Assembly: GCA_003956705.1 (NCBI GenBank)
Contig: QZCP01000779.1
Coordinates: 124,001-188,000, forward strand
Length of the DNA: 64,000 bases
Direction of reading: 5' to 3'
DNA from: Brevipalpus yothersi
Taxonomy: Eukaryota > Arthropoda > Arachnida > Trombidiformes > Tenuipalpidae
Shown here one piece after another: positions 1-10,619 of the stretch. Every line of letters begins with the position of its first letter. Position 1 is the first letter of the stretch. A program made the position numbers and the translations under genes. The notes under the pieces are model-generated. The model had not been told where the DNA came from. It saw only the letters and a list, made by a program, of their open reading frames with translations, and searched no databases.

Positions 1-1285
1 GTAACCATCGATAATGAATAGTGCAAATATCCTTAATTGTTCTTCTTCAAGCCTCAAGCAGTTGAAGAAGAAATAGATGATAAACACAATTGCCTCGAAA
101 GGCATGGTTTCTACAATCTCAAAACGATGGAAGACTTGAGAAACTTTTGTGTTGCAGGAAAGAGACCCAAAGATATGGTGAGATTTGATTGGTGAACTCT
201 TCCGTATCAGATGTAATGTATCAAAATTGTTTTCAATTTTCCCATTTAGATGTCTGATTGTTTCGAAGCGAATGAAAATCTTTATTACTCTCCAGGGTCT
301 CCAGCTCAATCGCAAGAAAAAATGATAGTATGATTCTCTTTTTCACACTCAACTACAGTTGATTGACAGTACTTATTTCTAACCATAGATGTGTATAAAA
401 AATCATATCAGATATCTTGAGAGAGATTTTGGAATCACTCCTCTACCAAATTACAGGCAACCAATTTTACTATTCCTGACCAGAAGCCATGGGCCAAAAT
501 TCGGGGAGATACCTTTTAATATTTGAATCAGAAAATGATAGGAATCCTCGGAGATACTTCTAATTTTGTCAAGTTTTGAAACTATAAGATCCATCCCAAC
601 ACCATGAATTGCAACAGAAAAGCCATCTCAAAAGTCGAGGCTCATGAGGAGAAAAGTATCATTCAACTATCACCACAGACCAATCCATGGATGCATTGAA
701 AGATTGTTATCCTCCTCGAGAATTTCAAATGTGGTTCTTGACTCTATTGATAGAATCAATTTCGAATATTTATTTATCCCAATCGCTCCTCTGACAGCCT
801 CATAGTACAAGATCTTAACATTTTTTATCAACTGATCAAGTATTCCTGGAGAAGTCTATTCCGAATACCAGCAAACTGTTTTGAGACACAATAGCTTCTA
901 CCTTTTGATTGCGACGATTGAAATATCCAACACTGTGATGGCGTTCTGAATAACGGTCATAACTTCGTTAGGATCAATAAAACATCTTCAAAACTAAATT
1001 CACAGATGATAACAGGAGTATTAATATTAAGTTTTCGGAATTCTTCTTGGCAAAGCGGGTTAGTATGGGAAATCAAATTCGAAACAAAAACAAACCAAAT
1101 TTAATCCAATTCAATTCTTTTCACCTTGTCTTTCTCTCTCAATTCTCATCTTTCTTTCTTTCTCTTTCGTCTGGCTTGATAACAGTCAAATACCTTTAGA
1201 CTCATGGAGGCAGGGCTTAACATGATCACATGGTACATGAGATAGAGGGCGATTGAGTCTGAATGAAGGTCTCAATGATGATTTG
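1..1285. other. non-coding stretch, nothing recognised
   Basis: AT-rich sequence with stops in all frames and no homology I can recognise. It lies downstream (on the minus strand) of the transposase scrap at 1286-1507 and may be decayed transposon body. Confidence 0.4.
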
Positions 1286-1507
1286 TCAAGTAATAATCAA
1301 AGTTTCACAGTTCATAACATCGATTGAGTCAATATATTCAACTAAGGTAGGCATATCCTGAGTATGAAAGGTCAAGGCTTCAAAATTTACACACAGAGTG
1401 TCTTCATGATCAGTTTCATGGCTAGCTAGGTTAGGGAAACCAGCATGTCGCCAACAGTTTTGGATGGTGGAGACTGAGACATTGTCAGTAGTGAAAAAAA
1501 TACACAC
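1286..1507 (-). pseudogene. pogo/Tigger-type transposase C-terminal scrap
   Basis: A 73-codon minus-strand reading frame contains the pattern VSVSTIQNCWRHAGF. This resembles the short segment after the catalytic domain of Tigger/jerky-type transposases, where a Thr-Ile-x-Asn-Cys-Phe/Trp-Arg-x-Ala-Gly-Phe run is common. No catalytic aspartates are visible upstream, so only a tail remains. Family assignment rests on one motif and is tentative. Confidence 0.35.
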
Positions 1508-1573
1508 CTCAATTCTACACTCCTCGCTTCACTGACCATCTCAATATATAGCAATCAAACAATAGATGAAATA

Positions 1574-1673
1574 GCACTGGGAAAGGCTGAATCTTTTGAT
1601 TTGCCTAAAGTTTCCTGAGAAGATTTGCTTGGCTATCGGCCTGAATAGAATTGCACTGGGAAAGGCTGAATCT
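1574..1673. repeat. 21-bp direct repeat, period 79
   Basis: The sequence GCACTGGGAAAGGCTGAATC(T) occurs at 1574-1594 and again at 1653-1673, with looser similarity between the following bases. No function is evident. Confidence 0.6.
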
Positions 1674-2420
1674 ATTCATTCTCTCGTAGCTCCTGAGAAC
1701 ATTCTTCTAGCTTACTTTATATAGTAATTAGGTGTTCCTAGTAGAAAACCACTCCTTATTTTCAGAGATACTGCTGATGTGCTCTCTCATTTCATATATG
1801 CTTCTCTCTTCTCAATTGTAGCATCATTCTGAATCTAGTTTTTGCTCTGATCAGAATAGTTCGTAAATTTTTACATAGAACTGAGAACTGTATTCCTCTG
1901 TATCCCTGTGTATCTCCAAAGTATTGTCTTTCTCACTTGTTTTTATCAGTTATTTTCTCGAATTCCAGCTGTACTCGCTCTCCTCCAAATATTCTCCAAA
2001 TTAGCAACTGTTTGAATTGTCTGCAGGAACTGTGGTGTTGTGAACTTTGAGACTTTCCCAACACGAAAACTGTGGTTCGTGTCAACTTCTGTGAAGAATC
2101 GTTATCTGTGGTATCAATAACGGATTATACAATCAATCAATTGAAGCACAAAAGTAAGTCTATTTATTATTATCTGTCGTGATCAGCACTAATGCTGCCT
2201 TCAAGTGCTTGTTCACCCTTGAAAAGTGAATATTCCAGTTTCTATATATACATATATACTTCAAGTATACAAGTATTTGAAACTGAAATATTCATGAAAA
2301 CTTTCTCGTGGATTGTTATTCTTTTATACTTGCTTGCTCATCTTCTTCTTCCCATCTTCTTCTTCCATTTTCCTATCGTTTTCTTGATTGATTCATTCAA
2401 TAATTTGATGCATCCTAAAC

Positions 2421-2520
2421 CGGCTCATCTCCGAATTTTCTTGCGAGAAGTTTCTTTGCTATAGGCTCCGCTTCGCCTTATAGCAAAAACTTTGTCGCAA
2501 GAAAATTCAAAGATGAGCCG
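2421..2520. repeat. 46-bp-arm hairpin (foldback)
   Basis: Bases 2421-2466 are nearly complementary to 2475-2520, leaving an 8-nt loop and a few mismatches. Each outer arm begins CGGCTCATCT and each inner arm reads TTGCTATA. The hairpin overlaps a spurious 90-codon frame. It could be a tiny foldback element or a precursor-like RNA hairpin. Confidence 0.7.
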
Positions 2521-2689
2521 AAAACTTCGTCTATTATGATTTCAAATACCTTTGCATTTGAATGAGAATCATTTGAGAGTGTGAGAGTGAAATGATCCAT
2601 TGTTTCGATTTGTCAAAACTTTCAGGAAAATTTTGCAGCTCATTTAGTGATAGGTTTTTTCTTCTCTTTTTTGTCTTTTCTGAGATTAG

Positions 2690-3108
2690 ATGGCAGTTAC
2701 TGCAACTCCTTCAGGACTTCCTCTCCTCAATTATAACAGAATCACACCATCAGGCTATCCTTATTAAGATGAATCAGATGACGACATGATTCCTACTCCA
2801 TCTGATGTGTAGTCACCTTTTACAAAAAGATCGGAGATAGAAGCTGCAGCACCCGATGAGATAGCTAGGAAAAAGGCATTACGTAGCAGCTCGGAAGAGT
2901 TCGGGGAGATGATGGCCAATTTAACAAAGAGAGAGAGAGACTGCATTTGATCAATGCTTTGCCTGGTAGGTTCTTGAACCAGCTCAACATGCTTGAAGGA
3001 TGGAAGGATGAATTGGTCGCTTCCAAAGAAAAAGCCATACATGAAGGACGGTTGGCTCTAATGGACCAAGCGAAGGCAAGATACAAGAGAAAAATGGGAA
3101 AGAAATAG
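2690..3108 (+). pseudogene. decayed small gene, possibly from the Maverick remnant
   Basis: An ATG at 2690 opens a coding-like frame interrupted by stops near 2765 and 2805 and by a frameshift near 2945. It then closes at 3106-3108 with a basic tail ending KMGKK. The piece 2820-2945 is acidic and helical (motif PDEIARKKALRSSSEEFGEM). Between breaks it reads as protein, with no homologue I know. It lies on the opposite strand to the capsid genes next door, as does the unknown gene at 61038-62111 in the second element, so it could be the opposite-strand gene of this remnant. That link is inference from position only. Confidence 0.35.
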
Positions 3109-3406
3109 TACAATGCATCATGCATGCTCAAGTTTATATTTACTTCCTTTTTTCAATGCTTTTGAAATTTTTTCTTGATTCACTCTTACTTACTATTATT
3201 TACTCACATTTTATTCTTTTTCCCTTGATTTGATTTAACACTTACTTGAGCTGAAAAACATATTATTTTACCTTAATTCGAAAATTTTCTTTTCCTTTTC
3301 TTTGCATTCGAAATTTACTTGATCAATATATTACTTCATTCTCCATTATTTTGCCCCAATTCATTTCAGTATACGCTAAGTATACACCTTGGCTTGCAGC
3401 CTTTAC

Positions 3407-3568
3407 TGTACATTCAGTACACGCTATAACATTAGTATGTAGTAGCCTTCCAGCATTGAGTGTACAATCAGTACACACTATAGCATTAGTATGTAGTAGC
3501 CTTCCAGCATTGAGTGTACAATCGGTACACGCTATAGCATTAGTATATAGTAGCCTCCCAGCATTGAT
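3407..3568. repeat. three-copy 54-bp tandem repeat
   Basis: Three units start at 3407, 3461 and 3515, each beginning TGTACAATC or a variant and ending CAGCATTGAG/T. The period is a multiple of three, so open frames appear on both strands, but neither looks like a real gene. Each unit carries an imperfect TGTAC..GTACA palindrome. Confidence 0.8.
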
Positions 3569-3750
3569 TTCATATTTATGGTTTGATTCGAGGCTCACTT
3601 GAGTTTAACAAATTTTTTTCTTTCATTTTTTTTCATTTTTTTCTAATTTTTTTTAATTTTTTTCTTACATTTTCTTTCATTTTTAAAATTCGTATTTTCA
3701 TTTTTCTTTATTCATACATTACCTAATTTTTTTCATTCAATCTAGAACAG

Positions 3751-4090
3751 TTATTGAATTTTTCTGAACTTGCTATAGTTTGGCAAAGATTTTATGAATC
3801 TAATGCAATATATTCCACAGGCGAATGATAAATCATCTTGGATTTTTTTTCTATTATATATCCATCCTTCTTGTGAATTTCTTCCTATGAATGCCAGTAT
3901 TTCATCAGGGGGAGGTTGTCCAAAAGAATTGAAATAATATGATGGACCTCTCCTAGGGAGATAAATAGCAACCCAGTGACTACCAGGTTTCCATCTACCG
4001 TCCAAGTTGACAATTAAACTACATGGTTTAGGCACAAGATATGCCGGAAGATCACTTTCAGCAAATACTCCTATAAAACCTCTTTGCCCC
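3751..4090 (-). pseudogene. adenain-like cysteine protease, broken
   Basis: The last 94 codons (4035-3751) match the C5/adenain family found in Mavericks: His in SHWVAIY (residue 20 of this frame), a Gln before DDLSF and Cys in FACGIYC (residue 73). The acidic triad residue is replaced: YYFNSFG where the second element has YFDSYG. The amino-terminal part continues in another frame up to about 4090, so a frameshift separates the two. It directly follows the capsid gene, as in the second element. Both the substitution and the frameshift argue for a dead gene. Confidence 0.7.
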
Positions 4091-4125
4091 TCCTAGTATC
4101 AATTGAATATCGTAAGTAGTCAACA

Positions 4126-5363
4126 TTAATTATCAGTTGTTACATTTCTGCTCTGATCAATTTGAATAACTGAATCAAATTGAGCAAATACTATCATATT
4201 CACGTTGACTGAGGGATTTTCATCAAATTTGACTTCCAACCTAATCGTTCCCCTCTTAACTAAGGATAGAGCTCCAGTTTCAGCTCCTATGGATGAATCA
4301 GGGCCATAATCAAAGCAGAATAAGGTATGACCATTAGTAAATTTTGCATAACTTGCTTGAATCTGAGGGTGAACGTGATGCTGGTTTGGAAATCTGAATA
4401 AGGAAACAAATTCTCTCATATATTTAGCTGAACTGAAATCAGGAGTGCATGGGATAGTAGGGACCTGAAAACCATTAGAATATGTGACTATATGGTTGAT
4501 TTTAAAGTCAGAGAAATAGAATGGATTGTTTTTTTCATCTCCACTAAAACTATCAGGCTTTAAGAAACCAACAAATATTCGACGAGGAAGAAAACCACTG
4601 AATAGATTCTCAAACCTCGCGACTGATTGACTAGAGTTGATAAAATGCCTTACCTCATTACGTGTGGTGAAATAATTACATGGACTCTTTTTTAACCCAT
4701 CTTCAATTGCTAATTGTACATCTGGATAAAGCTTTACTCTTCTCAGATGGATAGAAACATCTGTGATATCAAATGAATAGTCTTTACTACCTCCAACTAT
4801 TCCAAAGTACAGTGGATTTGTTTGAGTCGATTTACTATGGGAATACCACTAATCAGTAGAGTATTTTGTTGCAAAATGGAAACATGAAGAGGGAAGAATA
4901 GATCGAACTTCTTCTTTGCTATATCTTTTGAAACTTGAGCTTTCTCTATCATCAAGCTCCCATGATCAACTTCCGATGGATGTTTGAATAGGAAATCTTC
5001 AAGAAAGCATTGAAAATGATGTAAATCATTCGAAGGAGCGATATTCACTCCATTGAGATAGAACTGTACCTGTTCGAAGAGAGAACTAGCAAAACCAGTA
5101 CATGGTGAGGCAGTATCAGTTGATGCTAAGTCAGCTCCACCTTTTTTGATTCCTCCAACAACATGAATCATGGTTTCTGATAGATTTGAATAATCATCCG
5201 CTGCTGGGATATTGAAGTCATACGTTGTAGACCCATCTAACGTTGCTGATGGTCGAAATTCTACTTCATAATAGGAGTCAATTGCTGTCTGTGTTGGGGG
5301 AACACTGAACAATTCTAGCTCAGTTTTAGTTGCTGGTACAGATTGATGATGTAAATACTCCAT
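4126..5363 (-). pseudogene. F54H12.2-like major capsid-type protein, frameshifted
   Basis: The frame 5363-4797 begins with the Leu-Phe-Ser-Val-Pro-Pro-Thr-Gln-Thr pattern characteristic of the animal F54H12.2-like family, which accompanies Maverick-type elements and is thought to be the jelly-roll capsid protein. Near 4797 the coding signal moves to another frame and continues without stops to 4126, ending in the family C-terminal pattern IRLEVKF...FAQFDSVIQID. The two parts together have about the length expected for the family (around 410 codons). One frameshift is therefore enough to explain the break. The gene starts 1 nt after the upstream small gene ends and is followed by the protease. 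Confidence 0.75.
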
Positions 5364-5364
5364 T

Positions 5365-5799
5365 CTAACTAAAGATATCTAACTTCCTCTTTCTCTTTTG
5401 CACTATTTCCTTTCTATTCACTTTTTTTTGCGTGGATTTGGACTTATATACCCTCCTTCTACCAGTCCCTGTTTGGTCGATTAAGTTCGAGAGCTTATTG
5501 AGACCTTCTTTAGCTGCTGATTTTCCACCCTCCTTAACTCGTTGTTTCAGAGATTCTTTGATATTTCTATCCGCTAAAATATCTTATCCTATCGACATAC
5601 CAGTTGATAATAGGTGTTTACCTAGGAATTGTAGAAGAGGGATCCCAAATCTCTTGAATACTGTTCCAATACCATATCCTCTCTGGTAAGGGAATCCTTT
5701 GAAAGTTCTAATATCTGAGAGTCCACTACCTGCTTGACTAAGGTAGTAACTTCGAAAGTCACAATCGTTGGGGCAGTAGATTCGCCTCATTGTTTTCAT
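5365..5799 (-). pseudogene. small YQRG-type virion protein with in-frame stop
   Basis: The 71-codon frame from 5799 has the pattern YYLSQAGSG followed by YQRGYGIGTVFKRF, typical of a small glycine/hydrophobic protein next to F54H12.2-like genes in Mavericks and suspected to be a minor virion component. A TAA at 5586-5584 ends it, but the same frame stays open to a TAG at 5367-5365 with a lysine-rich tail. The natural protein was therefore about twice as long. Its true end lies one base before the next gene's ATG, an operon-like packing. A nonsense mutation is the simplest reading. Confidence 0.6.
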
Positions 5800-5852
5800 C
5801 GATTAATTTTTCAAAGCTGACGAGGATTAATTTTTTCATTCGATGAACAGTT

Positions 5853-6902
5853 TCAGTACATTCGTCCTATATGGACTGTTGCATGTACTTTACGTTCAAC
5901 AAATAACGGTTTGTTACCCATATCATCCAAGAGCGACACAGATATCTTATCTATTCGCTCAAATCGTAAAGGATGGTAGATAATTGGATTGAAGATAGTG
6001 TGTTGAGGATTGTTTTCACTCAATATTGGAATTCCACGCAATGAACTAGCCTTGGTATCCCCGACATAATGTTCTGCTACTATATCTGTATAGAAAAATA
6101 TGAAATTTGATCGACCAGAGCTTGGTGAATACTGAGCTCTGGATCTTCCTCCCATGTAAGACGCTATATTTTGCCCAAAAAATCCCATATGATTGAGTGT
6201 TTCCCTATCATATTGTATAGAAACTACAACATCATTTTCCATTCGAGCATATCCAGGAATGTAAGCTAATTTATTCTTCTCCATCCTAAAAGATGGCTTG
6301 GGAGTTATTGAATCATCAAGGTTCAGTCTAGTCCATAGACTATCTATATCCTTATTGATTGTAGCCACTATATCTGCTAATGAATCATTAGTTCTAATGA
6401 TAGTTTGTAATGGTTCAAATTCCTTTTTCCCATCAATCCGAAATTCACTTTTTATAGCATCCAAAGCTATGAGAACCTTCGGACTTATGTCACTTATTAT
6501 TTTCGATTTTGATTCAGCTTTTCTACCCTCGTAGATAGTATAAAGACCAGCCTGAGTTGCTCCAACTTCGTTTGAAAAACCGAAGTATTCGAAATTTTTT
6601 TCAATTACCTTGAGATGAGATTTCATCAAATAATCACCTTCTTTTTTGATTATTCCATTTTCAAGTAGAAATGTACCATTCTTATCTTGCGATATTTTTG
6701 GTTTATAACCTTGAGTACTCACCATCAGCTTGTCAATCACAGAATTCGTCTTTTTGATCAAATCATCAAAAGGTTTTTCTTGGGAGAAATCAATCACAAA
6801 ACTAGACTTATGATCTTTTGGGATATCACCTTTTATCCAAACATTGCCTTCATACTTCATTCTGAAAGGACAATGCCCATTTTCTATGGGAAAAGTGCCC
6901 AT
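5853..6902 (-). CDS. Maverick capsid-associated protein (penton/minor-capsid-like)
   Basis: An uninterrupted 349-codon frame. The C-terminal third carries FFYTDIVAEHYVGD followed by SLRGIPI and later FERIDKISVSLLDD, a pattern I associate with a second structural protein beside F54H12.2-like genes (a Tyr-x-Asp-Ile-Val...Val-Gly-Asp...Leu-Arg block). No signal peptide or membrane segment. The ATG at 6902 lies just inside the inverted-repeat arm, so any promoter would be in that arm. It is the only unbroken gene of this remnant. Role as penton or minor capsid protein is inference; structural prediction for a jelly-roll fold would test it. Confidence 0.6.
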   Translation of the reverse strand: MGTFPIENGHCPFRMKYEGNVWIKGDIPKDHKSSFVIDFSQEKPFDDLIKKTNSVIDKLMVSTQGYKPKISQDKNGTFLLENGIIKKEGDYLMKSHLKVIEKNFEYFGFSNEVGATQAGLYTIYEGRKAESKSKIISDISPKVLIALDAIKSEFRIDGKKEFEPLQTIIRTNDSLADIVATINKDIDSLWTRLNLDDSITPKPSFRMEKNKLAYIPGYARMENDVVVSIQYDRETLNHMGFFGQNIASYMGGRSRAQYSPSSGRSNFIFFYTDIVAEHYVGDTKASSLRGIPILSENNPQHTIFNPIIYHPLRFERIDKISVSLLDDMGNKPLFVERKVHATVHIGRMY

Positions 6903-7277
6903 GCCCAGGTTTTCTTGAAACTTTCATATCACATGTTATCAGGTGTGATAGGACCAAAAGTGGAGATAAAAACTCTCTATGACTGATACTTTCGGAGATA
7001 TGACCGTTTTTTCATTTTGACTGAAAGTCATCGTATCGTGACAAGATTGGTATCATAAGAGTTCTTATCAAGAGTGTGATAAGATGAGCTATGAATCATG
7101 CATCAAAAGTTGATGGAACTTGTGGAAAATGCTTTATCTTTTTCGTGGGAAAACGAGCTTTGACCCAGAAATACGAGTAGTACTAGTGCATTTCTCATCG
7201 AAAATAAGATAAGATAAGACATAACATAGAAAAATTCCTTAGGTGGACTATGGTCAAAAATGATAAAAATCGTTTTT
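6896..7277 (+). repeat. left arm of 380-bp inverted repeat
   Basis: About 382 bp, matching 9023-9400 in reverse complement with only scattered differences. It contains runs such as AAGATAAGATAAGACATAAC and TTCCTTAGGTGGACTATGG. Its length fits a Maverick terminal repeat; alternatively both arms belong to a foldback element enclosing 7278-9022. Confidence 0.85.
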
Positions 7278-8216
7278 TATATGAAAATAAAAATAATATA
7301 AAAAAAACACCAAAACTAACCATGTTTGCGCGTTTATTTTTCAAAACAAACTAAGTTCATAAACCTGCGCACAGAAGCTCTAACCGCATTGGTTGTCGAC
7401 GATAGAGCCGTTTGATGATGAAGCTCTGGTGTTGTATGAGTGTTCAGACTGTAGGTGAGAAAATGGAAATGAAGAAACCGTTGTGCAACGTGAATGAAAG
7501 AATAGATCCTAGCTGGAATGAATCATAGTGAGAGAGTTTCTAGCCTACTTTATAGCACTAGTCTAGTAATCAGCCCCATTATTCCAGGTTTCTGTGTACT
7601 CTTAACCACCAATATTAGCATTGTAGGGTTTCCCTTGTGAGCTCTCTTATTCAACTGATGCTACTAGTTAGTATCAACCTTCTTGTTTTGCTCATTAGGG
7701 GAAGACTTCTGATATCTCCTCTCTCCGTGATAACATTTCAGTGTTTCTGTCTTCCTTTCTTAGTACTTTTCCGTATTTTTCCTAATCTTAGTAGCTTGTT
7801 CTAGCATTGAGAATATGTTATTAGGAGGGATATTTTTATTCCTCGCTTTCATGATATGTTCCTTAGTGAAGATGAATCAGATGGTGATTCTGAATAGTGA
7901 CAGTTTAATGACAGTGACATTTCAATGATAGTGACATTTTAATGATAGTGAAATTTTGTGTTCATGAGGGGCTAGATTTGGACACAATAGTGATAATTAG
8001 GTACTCTTCGGTCGGATAAAATCCATCCCTACCTCCTCGTGGTGCCGACTGGTTAACACTGACAGGGCTCTGGTCTCATGATTCTTTGAGATGAAACTTG
8101 GAAAACTGAAATGAGATTAATAGTTGAGCAGATAAACGCTTCATGAAAGAATATAAAAATCACCCTTTCAACGAGCTGACTTATTTCAGTTCGAGTGTGA
8201 AGATAAGCATATCAAG
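7278..8216. other. non-coding spacer between inverted-repeat arms
   Basis: No open frame of note. Around 7895-7960 there is a short run of related phrases (TTTAATGA(C/T)AGTGACATT). Nothing else recognised. Confidence 0.4.
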
Positions 8217-8702
8217 GTGGCATCAGCTTTATACTGTGAAGATCATTCGATTATAATGGAGGGAGAAGCTCCAGCCCAAGTTGATGATCAAACGCAAACA
8301 GAAGAGCATAAATTGAGCAAGAAGCAGCATAAGAGATTGCGAGATAAGTCTCGCGACTCAGATTGGCTCGAAAGCCATCCTTCAACCTCTGGCGTGAATC
8401 CAAAGGACACCAGAGAGTTGAAGAAGCTCCCCCGGCGGATGCTAACAAGAGCCTCCAGATCATTTGGAAGATATCTTGGCACCTCCCGGCAAAAAGGGCA
8501 GCTCCATGGGGAAGGGGATACAGATGGAGCTGCTAAAAAGAGGGGAGAGGCTGAGGCTGAGGAAGCCAGAGCCAACCGTCTGGCCGAGTTCGGGCAGGGA
8601 GTACTGACTTCCATCAAAATTGATGAAGCGAAGAAGCCTCCAGAGCAGAAAAGTTGGCTCGAGCTCATTTATGATGAAGGCTTTCGAGTCATATCCCCAT
8701 AA
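8217..8702 (+). CDS. hypothetical 161-residue charged protein
   Basis: The longest frame between the inverted-repeat arms, noticeably richer in G+C than its surroundings. The protein is hydrophilic: a basic stretch (KLSKKQHKRLRDKSRD), an Ala/Glu helix (KKRGEAEAEEARANRL) and a C-terminal LLTSIKIDEAKK-like amphipathic part. No signal peptide or membrane segment. Two later Met codons give shorter possibilities. It could be a gene of a foldback element or the end of a retroelement gag. I do not recognise the family. Confidence 0.3.
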   Translation: MASALYCEDHSIIMEGEAPAQVDDQTQTEEHKLSKKQHKRLRDKSRDSDWLESHPSTSGVNPKDTRELKKLPRRMLTRASRSFGRYLGTSRQKGQLHGEGDTDGAAKKRGEAEAEEARANRLAEFGQGVLTSIKIDEAKKPPEQKSWLELIYDEGFRVISP

Positions 8703-8830
8703 AAATCGAGGAGTGGGGCAAGGATAACCACTTAAAAAACTGTCCAAGGTTTTTCAACCTTCGTGAATATAAGAATTTCTCAGTTTCAGCTTCCCCCTCT
8801 GAGGATGAGAAGTTATGATCCACATTTTTT

Positions 8831-9057
8831 ATCAATGAAGTGAGATATCCAAGTGTTATCACCATCTTCGGTTCAGACTGCGTTCGCTAGAAAAATGATT
8901 TCTCTCATTTTTCACTGATTCCCACCAGAAAAAAAATGATGGACTACTGTTCATCTTATCCTATCAATGGAGTGAGATATTCAGGCGTTATCATCATTTT
9001 TGGGTCAGTCTTTGTTCTTCAGAAAAACGATTTTTATCATTTTTGACCATAGTCCAC
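8831..9057. repeat. diverged direct repeat, about 100 bp, period 132
   Basis: Units 8831-8932 and 8963-9057 share ATCAATG(A/G)AGTGAGATAT, a GTTATCA(C/T)CAT block and the ending GA...TTCCCACC/GTCCACC. The second unit runs into the right inverted-repeat arm. Confidence 0.6.
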
Positions 9058-9400
9058 CTAAGGAATTTTTCTATGTCATGTCTTATCTTATTTTCGATGA
9101 GAAATGCACTAGTACTACTCGTATTTCTGGGTCAAAGCTCGTTTTCCCACGAAAAAGATAAAGCATTTTTCACAAGTTCCATCAACTTTTGATGCATGAT
9201 TCATAGCTCATCTCATCACACTCTTGATAAGAACTCTTATGATTCCAATCTTATCACGATACGATGACTTTCAGTCAAAATGAAAAAACGGTCATATCTC
9301 CGAAAGTATCAGTTATAGAGAGTTTTTATCTCCACTTTTGGTCTTATCACACCTGATAACATGTGATATGAAAGTTTCAAGAAAATCTGGGCATGGGCAG
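9023..9400 (-). repeat. right arm of 380-bp inverted repeat
   Basis: Reverse complement of 6896-7277. Weak gapped similarity extends to about 9420, into the stretch matching the first codons of the capsid-associated gene. Confidence 0.85.
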
Positions 9401-9525
9401 TTTTGGACATTGGCCTTTGGAAATAACATCACGGCGATATATTCAACCCATGAAACGAATGATTACAATTTCCAGTTGACAACTATCATGGTTGTGGATG
9501 AAAATAGGTAAGAAGAGAGTGTCTT

Positions 9526-10568
9526 GTGGGTAGCTTGCAGGTATCTGGAAAATTGATTTTTTCTTCTTCTTTCCTCAGGAGAGGTTTTCCTATCCTTTTT
9601 CTCTATTTGCTAGAACTTGATACGGGCTCGTTCTTGAGATTTTTCTACGCTGTGAGAGATATCTCGAAAATAGAGAAATTGAAAGTATTCATGAGTGACG
9701 ATTATGCTGCCTATTTTAATGCTTGGATTCAGAAATTCTAGCCATCCGATCATCGTCTTGCCTATCATGGCACGTAATAAGGAACTGGATTCAGAAATGA
9801 CCGACATTGAGCTTCGTAAGACATTGAATGCTGGTCTCATGAATATACAAGGAGAGTTGAACGTGTAGCAAATCCTAAGAAGCGAGAATATTTCCTCAAG
9901 AAGTACCCAGATGATTCATGCAGTGGTTTAATTGCCTACTATTGGAGCTATTATATGAATCGAACAGAGCAATGAGCTTATTGTTACTGGAAGAATCTTG
10001 GAATTAATACAAATATGTATCTTGAGAATTTAGGTAGGAATTTGAAGCATGTATTTATGGAGGGGAAGGAAGTTAGGAGAATGGATAACTCTATTCACAC
10101 TCTGATGAAACTCCTCTACCATATGCAGAAGGCGATAGTAATTCGTATGAAAATGGTTTACGTTTCGGAACGAGATGAAGACATAAGAAAGAGACATGAG
10201 AGGGCCACACAACGTTCGTTCACAATTGCTCAGATAAATGATAATTCTTGGACTGTTCTTAGTGACTCTGATAATGGTGTAAACCTCTACGCCGTTGAAT
10301 TTCATCTCAATGTGATTGTGATTTGATTTGTTATGCTTGCAAGATTTGTGTGAATCAGTGTTTTTGCGATTGTTTTGATCCTGCTATGAAAGGGAATATC
10401 TGTGAACATATTCATTCTGTATTGCTGAATAGCCAAAAAATCTTCTTGGGGGTAGCTTGCGGGTTTCTGTTCGGAACAACCAAAAGGAGTCTGAATGTTC
10501 AGAGCAGCACGGAGATGCAGTATCTTCTGATTGACTCAGCCAACAGGATCATCTCTTCTTCAGAATAA
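9526..10568 (+). pseudogene. MULE-type transposase remnant
   Basis: Several short frames in succession resemble Mutator-like transposases. Around 9630-9740 there is FFYAVRDISKIE then VFMSDDYAAYFNAW, matching the catalytic-domain MSDD...FYNAW signature. From 10270 to 10430 comes a SWIM zinc-finger pattern, CACK ICVNQCFCDC followed by CEHIH. Frameshifts and stops separate the parts (for example after 9741 and before 10015). It immediately precedes a gypsy-like remnant on the same strand. Terminal repeats were not found. Confidence 0.6.
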
Positions 10569-10619
10569 TAAGTGGAGAGAAGATAGAAACGGACATGGGA
10601 GTAAAAAAAGATAAAATTA

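Larger units (their letters stand above)
2690..7277 (-). mobile_element. decayed capsid end of a Maverick/Polinton-type element
   Basis: Four adjacent minus-strand reading units resemble the structural module of Maverick/adintovirus-like elements. In transcription order they are a capsid-associated protein, a small YQRG-type virion protein, an F54H12.2-like capsid protein and an adenain-like protease. Three of the four are broken. No polymerase or integrase is visible on this side, so only part of the element remains or the rest lies outside the window. The right limit is set where the 380-bp inverted repeat arm ends; the left limit is uncertain. Confidence 0.65.

Noticed and set aside
8217..8702. 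161-residue ORF as a retroviral gag
   Set aside because: No zinc knuckle or capsid motif; kept only as a hypothetical gene.
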